The notes under the pieces: generated by a model | Told to the model about the DNA's origin: nothing | The model's database searches: none | What the model saw: the letters and a program-made list of their open reading frames with translations, nothing else | Shown here: positions 22,326-29,598 of the stretch, piece after piece | How the letters are laid out: each line of letters opens with the position of its first letter | How positions within the stretch are numbered: the first letter of the stretch is position 1 | Position numbers and translations under genes: made by a program | Source of the DNA: Clostridia bacterium | GTDB lineage: Bacteria; Bacillota; Clostridia; Christensenellales; Aristaeellaceae | Assembly: GCA_017469265.1 (NCBI GenBank) | Contig: JAFUGS010000054.1 | Coordinates: 1-50,373, forward strand | Length of the DNA: 50,373 nt | Direction: 5' to 3'

Positions 22326-23679
22326 CCGGCGCCAGATCGCCCTTTGCCACGGCGCCCCACACATCCAGGTCCTTCTCCATCTGCCGCAGCATCTGGACAC
22401 CGTAGGCGCTGCCCAGGGCGTAGCTGGGGAAGTAACCGAACATGCCGCCGCTCCAATGGCTGTCCTGCAGCACGCCGCGCCGGTCATCCGGCACCTCCAG
22501 CCCCAGATACTTCCGGTACAGGTCGTTCCAGATCCCGGGCAGCTCGCCCACCTTCAGGTCCCCGGCGATCAGGGCCTTCTCGATCTCATAGCGGATCATG
22601 ACATGCAGCGGATAGGTCAGCTCATCCGCCTCCGTCCGGATCAGGCTGGGCTGAGACCGGTTGATGCCGGCGTACAGCGCGTCCTCGGTCAGCCCTTCCG
22701 TCTGCTCCGGGAAGCAGGCCTTCATCACCTTCAGCAGCGGGGCGCAGAAAGCCCGGCTGCGGGTGATCAGGTTTTCATAAAATCGGCTCTGGCTTTCGTG
22801 AATGCCCATGGTGGAACCGCCGGCCAGGCTGGTGAACTGGAGATCGTCCGCCACGCCCAGCTCGTACAGCGCGTGCCCGCCCTCGTGGAAGACGCTGTAC
22901 ATGCTGTAGGACGCGTCCTCCTCGTGATAATGGGTCGTGATGCGCACATCCCATTTGTTCATGCCGTCGGTGAAGGGATGCTCCGTCTCCCCCAGGGTGC
23001 AGTTGGCGGGATCCAGCCCTTCCAGCGCCATGATTTTCTCCGAGAAAGCCCGCTGCTGGTCAACGGGCCAGCGATGCCGCTGGAAATCAAAGCCGATCTG
23101 CGGCTTCTTCGCGATTTCCAGAATCAGGGGCGTCAGCTCCTCCCGGATGGTCCGGAAGAAGGGATCCAGCGCGGCCATGCTGGCCCCTTTTTCATAGGTA
23201 TCCAGCAGCACGTCATAGACGGCCTTTTCCCCCTTGCCCTTCAGGGTGGCGAATCGCCGATGATAGGCGACCAGCTTCTCAAGCACCGGGGCGAAGGAGG
23301 CGAAATCACTGTTGTTCTTCGCCTCATGCCAGACGGCATCCGACTCATTCAGCAGCTGCGTGTAGGCGACATATTCCTCCATGGGAATGATGTGCATGTC
23401 GTCATAATCTTCCTTCAGCACCTCGGCCTGGCGGTACACCTTTTCCGAAACCTGATCCCGGTTGGCCAGAATGGTCTCCAGCGTTTCGCCGGTCTCGGGG
23501 TTCACCATGGCCTCGTAGCTCAGGGCGCTGAGATACCCCAGGGCTTCCCCCCGCCCGCGCCAGGAGTTCTTCGGCGCGGCGGTGCTGCCATCCACGTACA
23601 GCACGCTGGACGCGTGCCGCAGGGCGTAATTGGTTTTCTCCAGCTGATTCAGTTTTTCCAGGGCCAGTTTCAGTTCCAT
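22171..23679 (-). CDS. M32 family metallocarboxypeptidase (Taq type)
   Basis: A 502-residue zinc carboxypeptidase of family M32. The zinc ligands are in HEGGH (265-269) with catalytic Glu266, and the third ligand is in GIHESQSRF (Glu295); the DPFFRTIREELTPLI and DVRITTHYHEED blocks are also typical. Family members remove residues one by one from the C-terminus of peptides in the cytoplasm. Length matches the family norm (about 500). GAGAGGAAGG precedes the ATG. The gene has its own consensus promoter at 23730-23758 and a terminator shared with the convergent gene. Confidence 0.95.
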   Translation of the reverse strand: MELKLALEKLNQLEKTNYALRHASSVLYVDGSTAAPKNSWRGRGEALGYLSALSYEAMVNPETGETLETILANRDQVSEKVYRQAEVLKEDYDDMHIIPMEEYVAYTQLLNESDAVWHEAKNNSDFASFAPVLEKLVAYHRRFATLKGKGEKAVYDVLLDTYEKGASMAALDPFFRTIREELTPLILEIAKKPQIGFDFQRHRWPVDQQRAFSEKIMALEGLDPANCTLGETEHPFTDGMNKWDVRITTHYHEEDASYSMYSVFHEGGHALYELGVADDLQFTSLAGGSTMGIHESQSRFYENLITRSRAFCAPLLKVMKACFPEQTEGLTEDALYAGINRSQPSLIRTEADELTYPLHVMIRYEIEKALIAGDLKVGELPGIWNDLYRKYLGLEVPDDRRGVLQDSHWSGGMFGYFPSYALGSAYGVQMLRQMEKDLDVWGAVAKGDLAPVTAWLGQKVHQYGKLKKPQELLQNAMGGPLDPKVYTGYLKEKYSALYGVKL

Positions 23680-23729
23680 ACGGTTCCTTCCTCTCCGGGA
23701 TCCCGCGGGGCGGGATCATTCTCCGTAAT

Positions 23730-23758
23730 ATTGTACCCTACAGCGATTTTTTTGTAAA
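23730..23758 (-). promoter_or_regulatory. Promoter of the M32 carboxypeptidase gene
   Basis: On the minus strand TTTACA (23758-23753), 17 bases, TACAAT (23735-23730). Confidence 0.75.
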
Positions 23759-23773
23759 TCGCAAAAAAAGTGC

Positions 23774-23802
23774 TTTACAAACCGCCGGAATTGTGTTATA
23801 GT
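23774..23802 (+). promoter_or_regulatory. Promoter of tRNA-Ala
   Basis: TTTACA at 23774-23779, a 17-base spacer, TATAGT at 23797-23802; the tRNA starts 14 bases later. Confidence 0.75.
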
Positions 23803-23815
23803 ATCCCTTGTTCGC

Positions 23816-23888
23816 GGGGCATTAGCGCAGCTGGTAGCGCACCACACTGGCAGTGTGGGGGTCAGCGGTTCGAATCCGCTAAGCTCCA
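23816..23888 (+). tRNA. tRNA-Ala(GGC)
   Basis: A 73-base cloverleaf. The anticodon arm is CCACA-CTGGCAG-TGTGG with anticodon GGC, decoding GCC/GCU alanine. The D arm carries GCGC-AGCTGGTA-GCGC and the T arm AGCGG-TTCGAAT-CCGCT. The acceptor stem GGGGCAT/AAGCTCC has the G3-U70 pair that identifies alanine tRNAs and one A-A mismatch at position 6-67. CCA is not encoded. A perfect hairpin terminator follows directly. Confidence 0.93.
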
Positions 23889-23930
23889 CGCAAAGAAAAA
23901 CCACCCTTCAGGGGTGGTTTTTCTTTGCGT
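23887..23930. terminator. Terminator of tRNA-Ala
   Basis: A long, nearly perfect stem: ACGCAAAGAAAAACCACCC and GGGTGGTTTTTCTTTGCGT around a short loop TTCAG. The stem supplies T-runs in both directions. Confidence 0.85.
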
Positions 23931-23994
23931 AAAACAGAAAGATCTTGATCCCCAGCCCCCACACGCGCATCCAGTCCTGGCAGTGCGGGGGGAA

Positions 23995-24236
23995 CGGAAT
24001 CCGCCGCCGCCAGTGGCGGAAAAAGGCGGATGGAGTTCCAATGAGCAAGGAAGTCCGGCCGCGCTTGCGAGGCCGGACGACCATTGCGAATTGTGACCAG
24101 CGGTTCGGAATCCGCCGCCGCCAGTGGCGGAAAAAGGCGGATGGAGTTCCAATGAGCAAGGGAGTCCGGCCGCGCCCGCGCGGCCGGATGACCATTGCGA
24201 ATTGTGACCAGCGGATGTAGTTCCAATGCCTACCCC
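23995..24236 (+). repeat. 111-base tandem repeat, two copies plus a partial third
   Basis: Copy 1 is 23995-24105 and copy 2 is 24106-24216; a truncated third (GCGGATGTAGTTCCAATG) ends near 24229. The period is 37 codons, and the plus frame stays open through both copies with repeated peptide (RRRQWRKKADGVPMSK). Each copy contains two hairpins: CCGCC...GGCGG and GTCCGGCC...GGCCGGAC. In copy 2 the second stem has changed bases but keeps pairing. No ribosome site or family is recognisable, so a structured DNA/RNA repeat seems likelier than a gene. The remainder of the gene-free stretch 23931-24423 shows only the acyP promoter. Confidence 0.8.
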
Positions 24237-24259
24237 TTCATTCAGTCCTAAGATTATTC

Positions 24260-24288
24260 TTGCTGTTCAGAAATGTTTTTGCTATCAT
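24260..24288 (+). promoter_or_regulatory. Likely promoter of acyP
   Basis: TTGCTG at 24260-24265, a 17-base spacer, TATCAT at 24283-24288. Confidence 0.5.
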
Positions 24289-24423
24289 TTTACTGTTTCA
24301 TTTTGGCGGTTATGATGCAGAAAATGATCGTTGAGGGAGAAAAGGGGAGGCAGGGGACGGATAATTGGCTGAAGGCCGGACGGAAGCCCCTGCCGGCATT
24401 TTGAGTCTTTTGAGGAACGGCAC

Positions 24424-24702
24424 ATGACAAAGATCAGAAAACACATCGTCTTCTCCGGGCATGTCCAGGGAGTCGGATTCCGCTGGCGTGCCGCCAGGGC
24501 TGCCGGGATGTACGGCTGCACCGGTTGGGTGCGAAACGACGGGACCGGAACCGTATCCATGGAAATCCAGGGAACGGAAGCGCAGATCGATCAGGTCATG
24601 CAGGCCATTGAAAAAGGCCGGTTTATCCGGATTGAAAACATGGACAGCCGAATCATTCCCACCGATCCGGATGAAAGAAGCTTTCGCGAGGAATACGACT
24701 GA
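24424..24702 (+). CDS. acyP: Acylphosphatase
   Basis: A 92-residue acylphosphatase, which hydrolyses carboxyl-phosphate bonds such as in acetyl phosphate or 1,3-bisphosphoglycerate. The phosphate loop GHVQGVGFRWRA holds the catalytic Arg, and GCTGWVRNDGTGTVSMEIQG holds the catalytic Asn. Length and motif order fit the family. A GAGG lies eight bases before the ATG. The C-terminus is slightly unusual (SRIIPTDPDERSFREEYD), lacking the common F-x-I/V-R-Y ending. Directly behind it is the start of a truncated patatin gene. Confidence 0.92.
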   Translation: MTKIRKHIVFSGHVQGVGFRWRAARAAGMYGCTGWVRNDGTGTVSMEIQGTEAQIDQVMQAIEKGRFIRIENMDSRIIPTDPDERSFREEYD

Positions 24703-24725
24703 AGGAGAAAGAGAAGTTTGAAAAG

Positions 24726-24797
24726 ATGAAAACAGCTTTGATCATGGAAGGCGGAGCCATGCGCGGAGACAGGGGACGGTTCTCTGTCGCCCGGTGA
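24726..24797 (+). pseudogene. Truncated patatin-like phospholipase, first 14 codons
   Basis: The frame starts MKTALIMEGGAMRG, exactly the N-terminus of YjjU-type patatin phospholipases with the oxyanion-hole glycines, and then changes to DRGRFSVAR and stops. The break coincides with a 21-base imperfect palindrome (24768-24788, GACAGGGGACGG then TTCTCTGTC). The rest of the gene is missing; next comes the convergent LacI gene. A GGAGAAAGAG stretch upstream could be the former ribosome site. The call depends on a short but very characteristic peptide. Confidence 0.6.
24768..24788. repeat. Imperfect palindrome at a gene break
   Basis: GACAGGGGA-CGG-TTCTCTGTC forms a 9-pair stem (two G-U pairs). 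It begins exactly where the patatin homology ends, so it may be a dispersed REP-like repeat. Confidence 0.5.
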
Positions 24798-24799
24798 AA

Positions 24800-25801
24800 T
24801 CATGTGGTTTCGCGGCGGATCAGGGATACGGGCACGATCCAGTGCGGCCGCCGGCAGGGCTCGCCCTCCATCATGCGGGTCAGCTCTTCCACCGCCAGGC
24901 GGCTCATCTCGTCCGTGTCCTGCCGAATCGTTGTGATCGGCAGCGCGCTGTAGGACGCGACGCGTACGTCGTCGAACCCGACGACCCGTACCTGCCCCGG
25001 CACGCGCAGGTGCGCGTTCTCCAGCGCCTTCAGGGCGCCCAGCGCCAGCCAGTCCGTCATGCAGAACAGCCCGTCGAAGGTGACGCCGCTCCGCAGCGCG
25101 AAGGAAACCGCGTCGTAGGCGTTCTTTTCATCCACCTTCGCCACGGAAAAAATCCGGCTCTCCTCCGGGACCAGCCCGGCGTCGTTCAGGGCATGCTGAA
25201 AGCCGTTCCTGCGGCTCAGGGCGGTGGAGAGGCTCCGCTCGTCCCCCAGCAGGGCGATCTCCCGGCATCCTCGGCGCAGCAGCTCCGTCGCCGCCATCCA
25301 CCCGCCACTCAGGTTGTCCGATTCGATGATGGTGGACCGGGGCGCGGGGCGGATCGGATTCCGGTCGATATATACCGTCGGCACGTTCGGCCAGGCCTCG
25401 TCCGTCATGTCGCTGCCGGATATGCAGACCAGGCCGCTGATCTGCATCCCCTGCAGCGTGGCCAGATAGGTCTGCTCGTTCTCCGCCGATTCGTCCGTGT
25501 TGCAGATAAAGACGGAATATCCCCTGGCGGCCAGCGCCAGCTGTACCCGCAGCACAATCCGGGAGAAGAACTCGTTGATAATATCCGGCACGATGATCCC
25601 CACCAGCGGTACGGACCGGGTGCGCAGGCCCCGGGCCATGGCGTTGGGCACGTAGTCCAGCTCCTGAACCGCCTTCTGCACCCGCTCATAGGTTTCCCGG
25701 GTGAAGCCGCCCTTCTTGTTGATCACCCGGGAGACTGTCGCGGTGGACAGCCCGGTTTTCTCCGCGATGGTTTTGATGGATACCTGGTCTTTTCTGGGCA
25801 T
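24800..25801 (-). CDS. LacI-family regulator of the allose locus
   Basis: A 333-residue LacI regulator with an N-terminal helix-turn-helix (VSIKTIAEKTGLSTATVSRV then NKKGGFTRETYERVQKAVQEL), hinge YVPNAMARGLRTRSVPLVGI, and a sugar-binding sensor domain ending with VVGFDDVRVASYSALPITTI. The start at 25801 has GGGAGGA seven bases upstream; the longer frame to 25909 includes a terminator hairpin. It is the last gene of the als locus, behind a terminator that follows alsB, so part of its expression may come from its own promoter. The two GTAAACGTTTAC palindromes before alsA are of the LacI operator type and are its likely targets. Confidence 0.9.
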   Translation of the reverse strand: MPRKDQVSIKTIAEKTGLSTATVSRVINKKGGFTRETYERVQKAVQELDYVPNAMARGLRTRSVPLVGIIVPDIINEFFSRIVLRVQLALAARGYSVFICNTDESAENEQTYLATLQGMQISGLVCISGSDMTDEAWPNVPTVYIDRNPIRPAPRSTIIESDNLSGGWMAATELLRRGCREIALLGDERSLSTALSRRNGFQHALNDAGLVPEESRIFSVAKVDEKNAYDAVSFALRSGVTFDGLFCMTDWLALGALKALENAHLRVPGQVRVVGFDDVRVASYSALPITTIRQDTDEMSRLAVEELTRMMEGEPCRRPHWIVPVSLIRRETT

Positions 25802-25877
25802 CTTCCGTTCCTCCCGGACCGCGCTGTGAAAAGGCGGAACCGCCGCCGGCGTTCCATTTTCTGCCGTTCTCTGAATT

Positions 25878-25907
25878 GAAAAACAGGAGCCGCATTGCTG
25901 CGGCTCC
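25878..25907 (-). terminator. Terminator between alsB and lacI
   Basis: On the minus strand GGAGCCGCA-GCAA-TGCGGCTCC is followed by TGTTTTTC. Confidence 0.75.
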
Positions 25908-25942
25908 ATTTTAACAGTTTTCCCTCTGCTTCGTCAAACCGA

Positions 25943-26896
25943 TTATTTCGTCATCTCGGCCGCGTTCTCGGCGGTCACCAGGATGGCGGCAACGGGGGTC
26001 TTCTCGGGTTCGGCGGAAGCCGGATAGGAAGCGGGATCAGCCACGGCCGCCACGACGCCCTTCAGGCCGGTAATGCCGATATTGGCGGAGTCCTGGGCCA
26101 CGGTGCCGGTCAGCTCGCCGGCCGCCACGGAAGCGATGGCGTCCGCGTCGCCGTCAGTGCCGCACACGTAGATCTGACCCACCTTGCCGGCAGTGATCAC
26201 AGCCTGGATCGCGCCCATGGCCATGCCGTCGTTGCAGCAGTAGATCGCCTTCAGGTTCGGGAACTGATCAATCCAGGTCATGGCCGTGTCCATGGCGGTC
26301 TGCCGGTCCCAGTCGCAGGACTTGGCGGCCACAATGTTCATGCCGGCTTCCGTGAAGGCAGCCTTGGCGCCGCTGGCCCGGTCCTCAGAGGACTGGTTGC
26401 CCGCCAGACCTTCGATCACGCCAACTTCCGCGCCGCTCTCCAGCAGGGAGGCCAGGAACTCGCCGCCCATGTGGCCGATCTGCACGTTATCGGAGGAGTC
26501 GAAGCCGACGCACACCGCGCCCTGATTGGCCATCTCCGCCGCGTCGAATTTCTCGTCGATGTTCCAGATGGTGATGCCCTTCTCGTTCGCCTGCTTCACG
26601 CCCGCGATCAGGTTCACGCCATTGCAGGGAGCGATGGCAATGCCCGCGTACTCGCCGGAGTTGATGCAGTTCTCCAGGATGGCCAGCTGGCCTTCATAGT
26701 CGATGTCGCTCTGCGCGGCGAACATGTCCACATCCAGGCCGTTCTCCTTCGCGTAGGCTTCCGTTCCGTCATACATGGTGCGCCAGAAGTCGGAGTTGGT
26801 GGTCTTCAGGATCACGGCGTACTTTTCCGCCATGCCGACAGACGCCGCTGTCAGCAGCATGCACAGAGCCAGAACCAGGGTCAGAACCTTCTTCAT
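25943..26896 (-). CDS. alsB: D-allose-type periplasmic binding protein
   Basis: A 317-residue CUT2 sugar-binding protein (Peripla_BP_4). Residues 1-23 form a signal peptide (MKKVLTLVLALCMLLTAASV, cleavage after GMA); no lipobox Cys was seen. The mature part follows E. coli AlsB closely: YAVILKTTNSDFWRTM, IAIAPCNGVNLI, NIDEKFD, GVIEGLAGNQSSEDRASGA, DWDRQTAMD and AIYCCNDGMAMGAIQAV. It would capture allose or a related sugar outside the cell and hand it to AlsC-AlsA. GGAGG stands before the ATG. It follows alsK by 51 bases. Allose specificity is inferred from similarity and from alsE and alsK next to it. Confidence 0.88.
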   Translation of the reverse strand: MKKVLTLVLALCMLLTAASVGMAEKYAVILKTTNSDFWRTMYDGTEAYAKENGLDVDMFAAQSDIDYEGQLAILENCINSGEYAGIAIAPCNGVNLIAGVKQANEKGITIWNIDEKFDAAEMANQGAVCVGFDSSDNVQIGHMGGEFLASLLESGAEVGVIEGLAGNQSSEDRASGAKAAFTEAGMNIVAAKSCDWDRQTAMDTAMTWIDQFPNLKAIYCCNDGMAMGAIQAVITAGKVGQIYVCGTDGDADAIASVAAGELTGTVAQDSANIGITGLKGVVAAVADPASYPASAEPEKTPVAAILVTAENAAEMTK

Positions 26897-26947
26897 GGGG
26901 ATACCTCCTTAAAAAATGATATATTTCCGGTCCGTCCACGGGGACGG

Positions 26948-27889
26948 TCAGGAACGAAAGGGAATGCCCTTTTTCACATAGGGCATCACGGAAATGGCGC
27001 CGCCCAGGACGCCGGCTGTCTGGGAATCCTCCGCCACCACAAAGTGCAGATCCTCCGCGGGCAGCGGATGACGGCTGCGCCGCCTCACTTCATTCATCAG
27101 CTTTTCCATGGGGAAATCCTTCATGGCGAATACACCGCTGCCCAGAATCACGCAGTCCGGATCCAGCAGGGTCACCTCCGTAGCGATGGGGAGGGCGGTG
27201 TCCCGGATAAACTGATCAATCTCCTCCGAATCGCCGTGCCTCGTGAACACGTCCCTGATATGGCAGTCCGGGAAACGCGCGGCGGTCAGCTTTTGCAGGT
27301 ACCGTCCCCCGATCCGCGTTTCCACGCAGCCCACCTGCCCGCAGGGGCAGAGATCCGTCACGCCGTAGAGGGGAATATGCCCCAGCTCTCCGGCTACGCC
27401 ATGGCTGCCGCGATGAATGTTCCCGTTGATGTACAGGGAGTTGCCGAATCCGGTTCCCAGATAGCATCCCAGGATGGTGCGGTTTCCTTCGGGATCCAGG
27501 TCGTATTTTTGAATATCATGCACCAGAATGAAATTCACGTCCCGGTCCACATAGACCGGCAAGTCAAGCCGCTTCTCCAGCTCCACGCCCAGGTCGATCC
27601 CATCCAGACCGGGGATGTTGGGGGTCGAGTAGACATAGCTGTGGTTCCGGTGCACCACGGAGGGCATTCCCAGGGCCACGGCGGAAACCGGGCCTTCCGG
27701 GCCATGGGCCGCCAGGTGCTCCCGCACCCTGTCCGCCAGGGAATCCAGCAGGTTTCCGCCGCCCAGGGTTTCCGCGGTGGGGTACCGCTCGAAACCCCGC
27801 AGACTGAAATCCTCGTCCACGAAGCCCATCCGCAGGTTGGTTCCGCCGATGTCGATCCCCAGGATGATCTTCTTATCCAACAGAATCAC
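26948..27889 (-). CDS. alsK: D-allose kinase (ROK family)
   Basis: A 313-residue ROK sugar kinase. Seen are the ATP loop GIDIGGTNLRMGFVDE, the catalytic region VYVDRDVNFI, the glycine-rich GCYLGTGFGNSLYINGNIHRGSHGVAGELGHIP and the zinc-binding CPCGQVGCVET. STPNIPGLDGIDL and the DRDVN variant (instead of ENDAN) agree with E. coli AlsK, which phosphorylates allose at C6. The start is GTG at 27889, with GGAGG upstream, overlapping the alsE end by 17 bases, so translation is coupled. Confidence 0.87.
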   Translation of the reverse strand: MILLDKKIILGIDIGGTNLRMGFVDEDFSLRGFERYPTAETLGGGNLLDSLADRVREHLAAHGPEGPVSAVALGMPSVVHRNHSYVYSTPNIPGLDGIDLGVELEKRLDLPVYVDRDVNFILVHDIQKYDLDPEGNRTILGCYLGTGFGNSLYINGNIHRGSHGVAGELGHIPLYGVTDLCPCGQVGCVETRIGGRYLQKLTAARFPDCHIRDVFTRHGDSEEIDQFIRDTALPIATEVTLLDPDCVILGSGVFAMKDFPMEKLMNEVRRRSRHPLPAEDLHFVVAEDSQTAGVLGGAISVMPYVKKGIPFRS

Positions 27890-28589
27890 CCACTCCCCTC
27901 CGGAAATCTTCCATCAGGATGTCGTAGGCTTTCTCCAGATCCGGGTCATTGTTGAACAGGCCAGAGGTGCCGACGATGAAGGATTCAATCCCGGCCTCGG
28001 CCAGCAGTCCGAAGGTCCTTTTGTTGCAGGATCCGTCGATCTCGATGATGAAGTGATACTTCTCCGGGTCGGCCGCCTTCAGCGCCCGGGCTTCCCGCAC
28101 CTTGTCCAGCATCTCCGGAATGAACGCCTGCCCGGCGAAGCCGGGGTCCACGCTCATGAAGGTCACCTTGTCCAGCCGGTGCAGGTAAGCCGTGATCTCC
28201 GCCAGGGGCGTTTCCGGATTGATGGCCACGCCGGGCCGGAAGCCCGCCCGGCGGATCTCGTCGATCATCCGGAAGCCCTTTCCGTTGATGACCTCGGCAT
28301 GGGGGCTGAAGAAGCTTTGAATTCCTCTTTGCGTCAGCGGCTCCACTGCCTTCCGCAGGGGCTCCAGGAACATCTGCGGATCCGTCACCATCAGATGAAA
28401 ATCCAGGGGCAGCGCGCTGATGGGCGCGATGGCCTTCGCGAAGTCGGGGGACAGCGTAATGTTCGGCACATAGTGCCCGTCCATGATATCGAAGTGATAC
28501 AGATCCGCCCGGCTGTTCAGCACCTCAATCTGGCGGCGAATGTCCAGAAAATCCATGCACATCAGGGAAGGATTGATAATCGGTTTCAT
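27873..28589 (-). CDS. alsE: D-allulose-6-phosphate 3-epimerase
   Basis: A 238-residue TIM-barrel enzyme of the ribulose-phosphate 3-epimerase family, of the AlsE branch: INPSLMCMDFLDI, YHFDIMDGHYVPNITLSP, DFHLMVTDPQMFL, MSVDPGFAGQAFIPEMLDKV, EIDGSCN and FIVGTSGLFN all agree with E. coli AlsE, which converts allulose 6-phosphate to fructose 6-phosphate. His and Asp metal ligands lie in the HFDIMD and DFHLM blocks. GAAGGAG precedes the ATG. It lies 16 bases after alsC and overlaps alsK. Confidence 0.9.
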   Translation of the reverse strand: MKPIINPSLMCMDFLDIRRQIEVLNSRADLYHFDIMDGHYVPNITLSPDFAKAIAPISALPLDFHLMVTDPQMFLEPLRKAVEPLTQRGIQSFFSPHAEVINGKGFRMIDEIRRAGFRPGVAINPETPLAEITAYLHRLDKVTFMSVDPGFAGQAFIPEMLDKVREARALKAADPEKYHFIIEIDGSCNKRTFGLLAEAGIESFIVGTSGLFNNDPDLEKAYDILMEDFRRGVGDSVG

Positions 28590-28605
28590 GCTCTGCTTCT
28601 CCTTC

Positions 28606-29583
28606 TTACTTGCTGGAGGATTTGGAAACGAAGTGATCCAGCGTTACGGCGATGATGATCAGGGCGCCCATGACCACCTTCTGCATGGAGGCGTCGATCA
28701 TCAGCACGGTCATGCCGTAGTTGATGATGCCGATGATCAGGCCGCCGGCCACCACGCCGGGAATCTTGCCGACGCCGCCGAAGAAACTCGTGCCGCCGAT
28801 GATGGTCGCGGCGATGGCATAGGTCTCATATCCGGTGCCGGCGGTGGGAGCCGCTGCGTTCAGACGTCCGGTCAGCACGATGCCGGCCAGGCCCGCGCAG
28901 GTGCCGGAGATCATGTAGACCAGCATCTGGTGCCGGTGCACGTTAATGCCCGAGTACCAGGCCGCCTCCCGGTTGCCGCCCAGGGCGTACAGATTCCGAC
29001 CGGCCTTGGTCTTCGTTGTAAAGAACCACAGGATGCCCGCCGCGATCAGCGCGATGATCGCGCCAACCGGCAGGAAGCCGAACAGGTTCCCGTTCATGAA
29101 TCCGGAGAAGCCGGCCGGGAAGCCGTATACGCTGGCGGAGCTGGAGATCACCAGCATCAGCCCGAAGTAAATGGTCTGCATGCCCAGGGTAATGATGAAA
29201 GGATGCAGCCCGGTTTTGTTGATCAGGAAGCCGTTGCAGGCGCCGATCAGCGTGCCGCACAGCACCCCGGCGACGCAGGCCAGCACCCAGGGACATCCGC
29301 CGCGCATCAGCAGGGCGGCCACCATGCCCGTCAGGCCGCAGGCCGCGGAAACGGACAGGTCAATGTATCCCAGCAGAATCGCGAAGAATTCGCCCAGGGC
29401 CAGCAGGATGTTCACCGCCGACTGACGCAGAATCTGCGGAATCGACGTGGCGGAAAAAACGGATGTGGGTTTGGCCACGGCCAGCACCACCAGGAGCAGC
29501 AGGAGGATACTGATGGTACCGAAACGCTGCCAGTAGGTTGCAAAGGTGAAGGGTTTCCGGGCTTCCACTTTCTTTTCGCTCAT
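28606..29583 (-). CDS. alsC: D-allose ABC transporter permease
   Basis: A 325-residue CUT2 permease (BPD_transp_2 family, RbsC-like) with eight to ten hydrophobic segments. Typical blocks are ALGEFFAILLGYIDLSVSAA, GACNGFLINKTGLHPFIITL, GRNLYALGGNREAAWYSGIN and ATIIGGTSFFGGVGKIPGVV. As a dimer it would form the membrane channel served by AlsA and AlsB. It starts 15 bases after alsA with an AGGAGG-type site. Allose as substrate is from context. Confidence 0.9.
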   Translation of the reverse strand: MSEKKVEARKPFTFATYWQRFGTISILLLLLVVLAVAKPTSVFSATSIPQILRQSAVNILLALGEFFAILLGYIDLSVSAACGLTGMVAALLMRGGCPWVLACVAGVLCGTLIGACNGFLINKTGLHPFIITLGMQTIYFGLMLVISSSASVYGFPAGFSGFMNGNLFGFLPVGAIIALIAAGILWFFTTKTKAGRNLYALGGNREAAWYSGINVHRHQMLVYMISGTCAGLAGIVLTGRLNAAAPTAGTGYETYAIAATIIGGTSFFGGVGKIPGVVAGGLIIGIINYGMTVLMIDASMQKVVMGALIIIAVTLDHFVSKSSSK

Positions 29584-29598
29584 GACTGCGGCCTCCTT

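Noticed and set aside
23995-24216. CRISPR array or repeat-protein gene
   Set aside because: Only two full copies of a 111-base unit, without short repeats and variable spacers. The in-frame peptide is basic and low-complexity and lacks a ribosome site.
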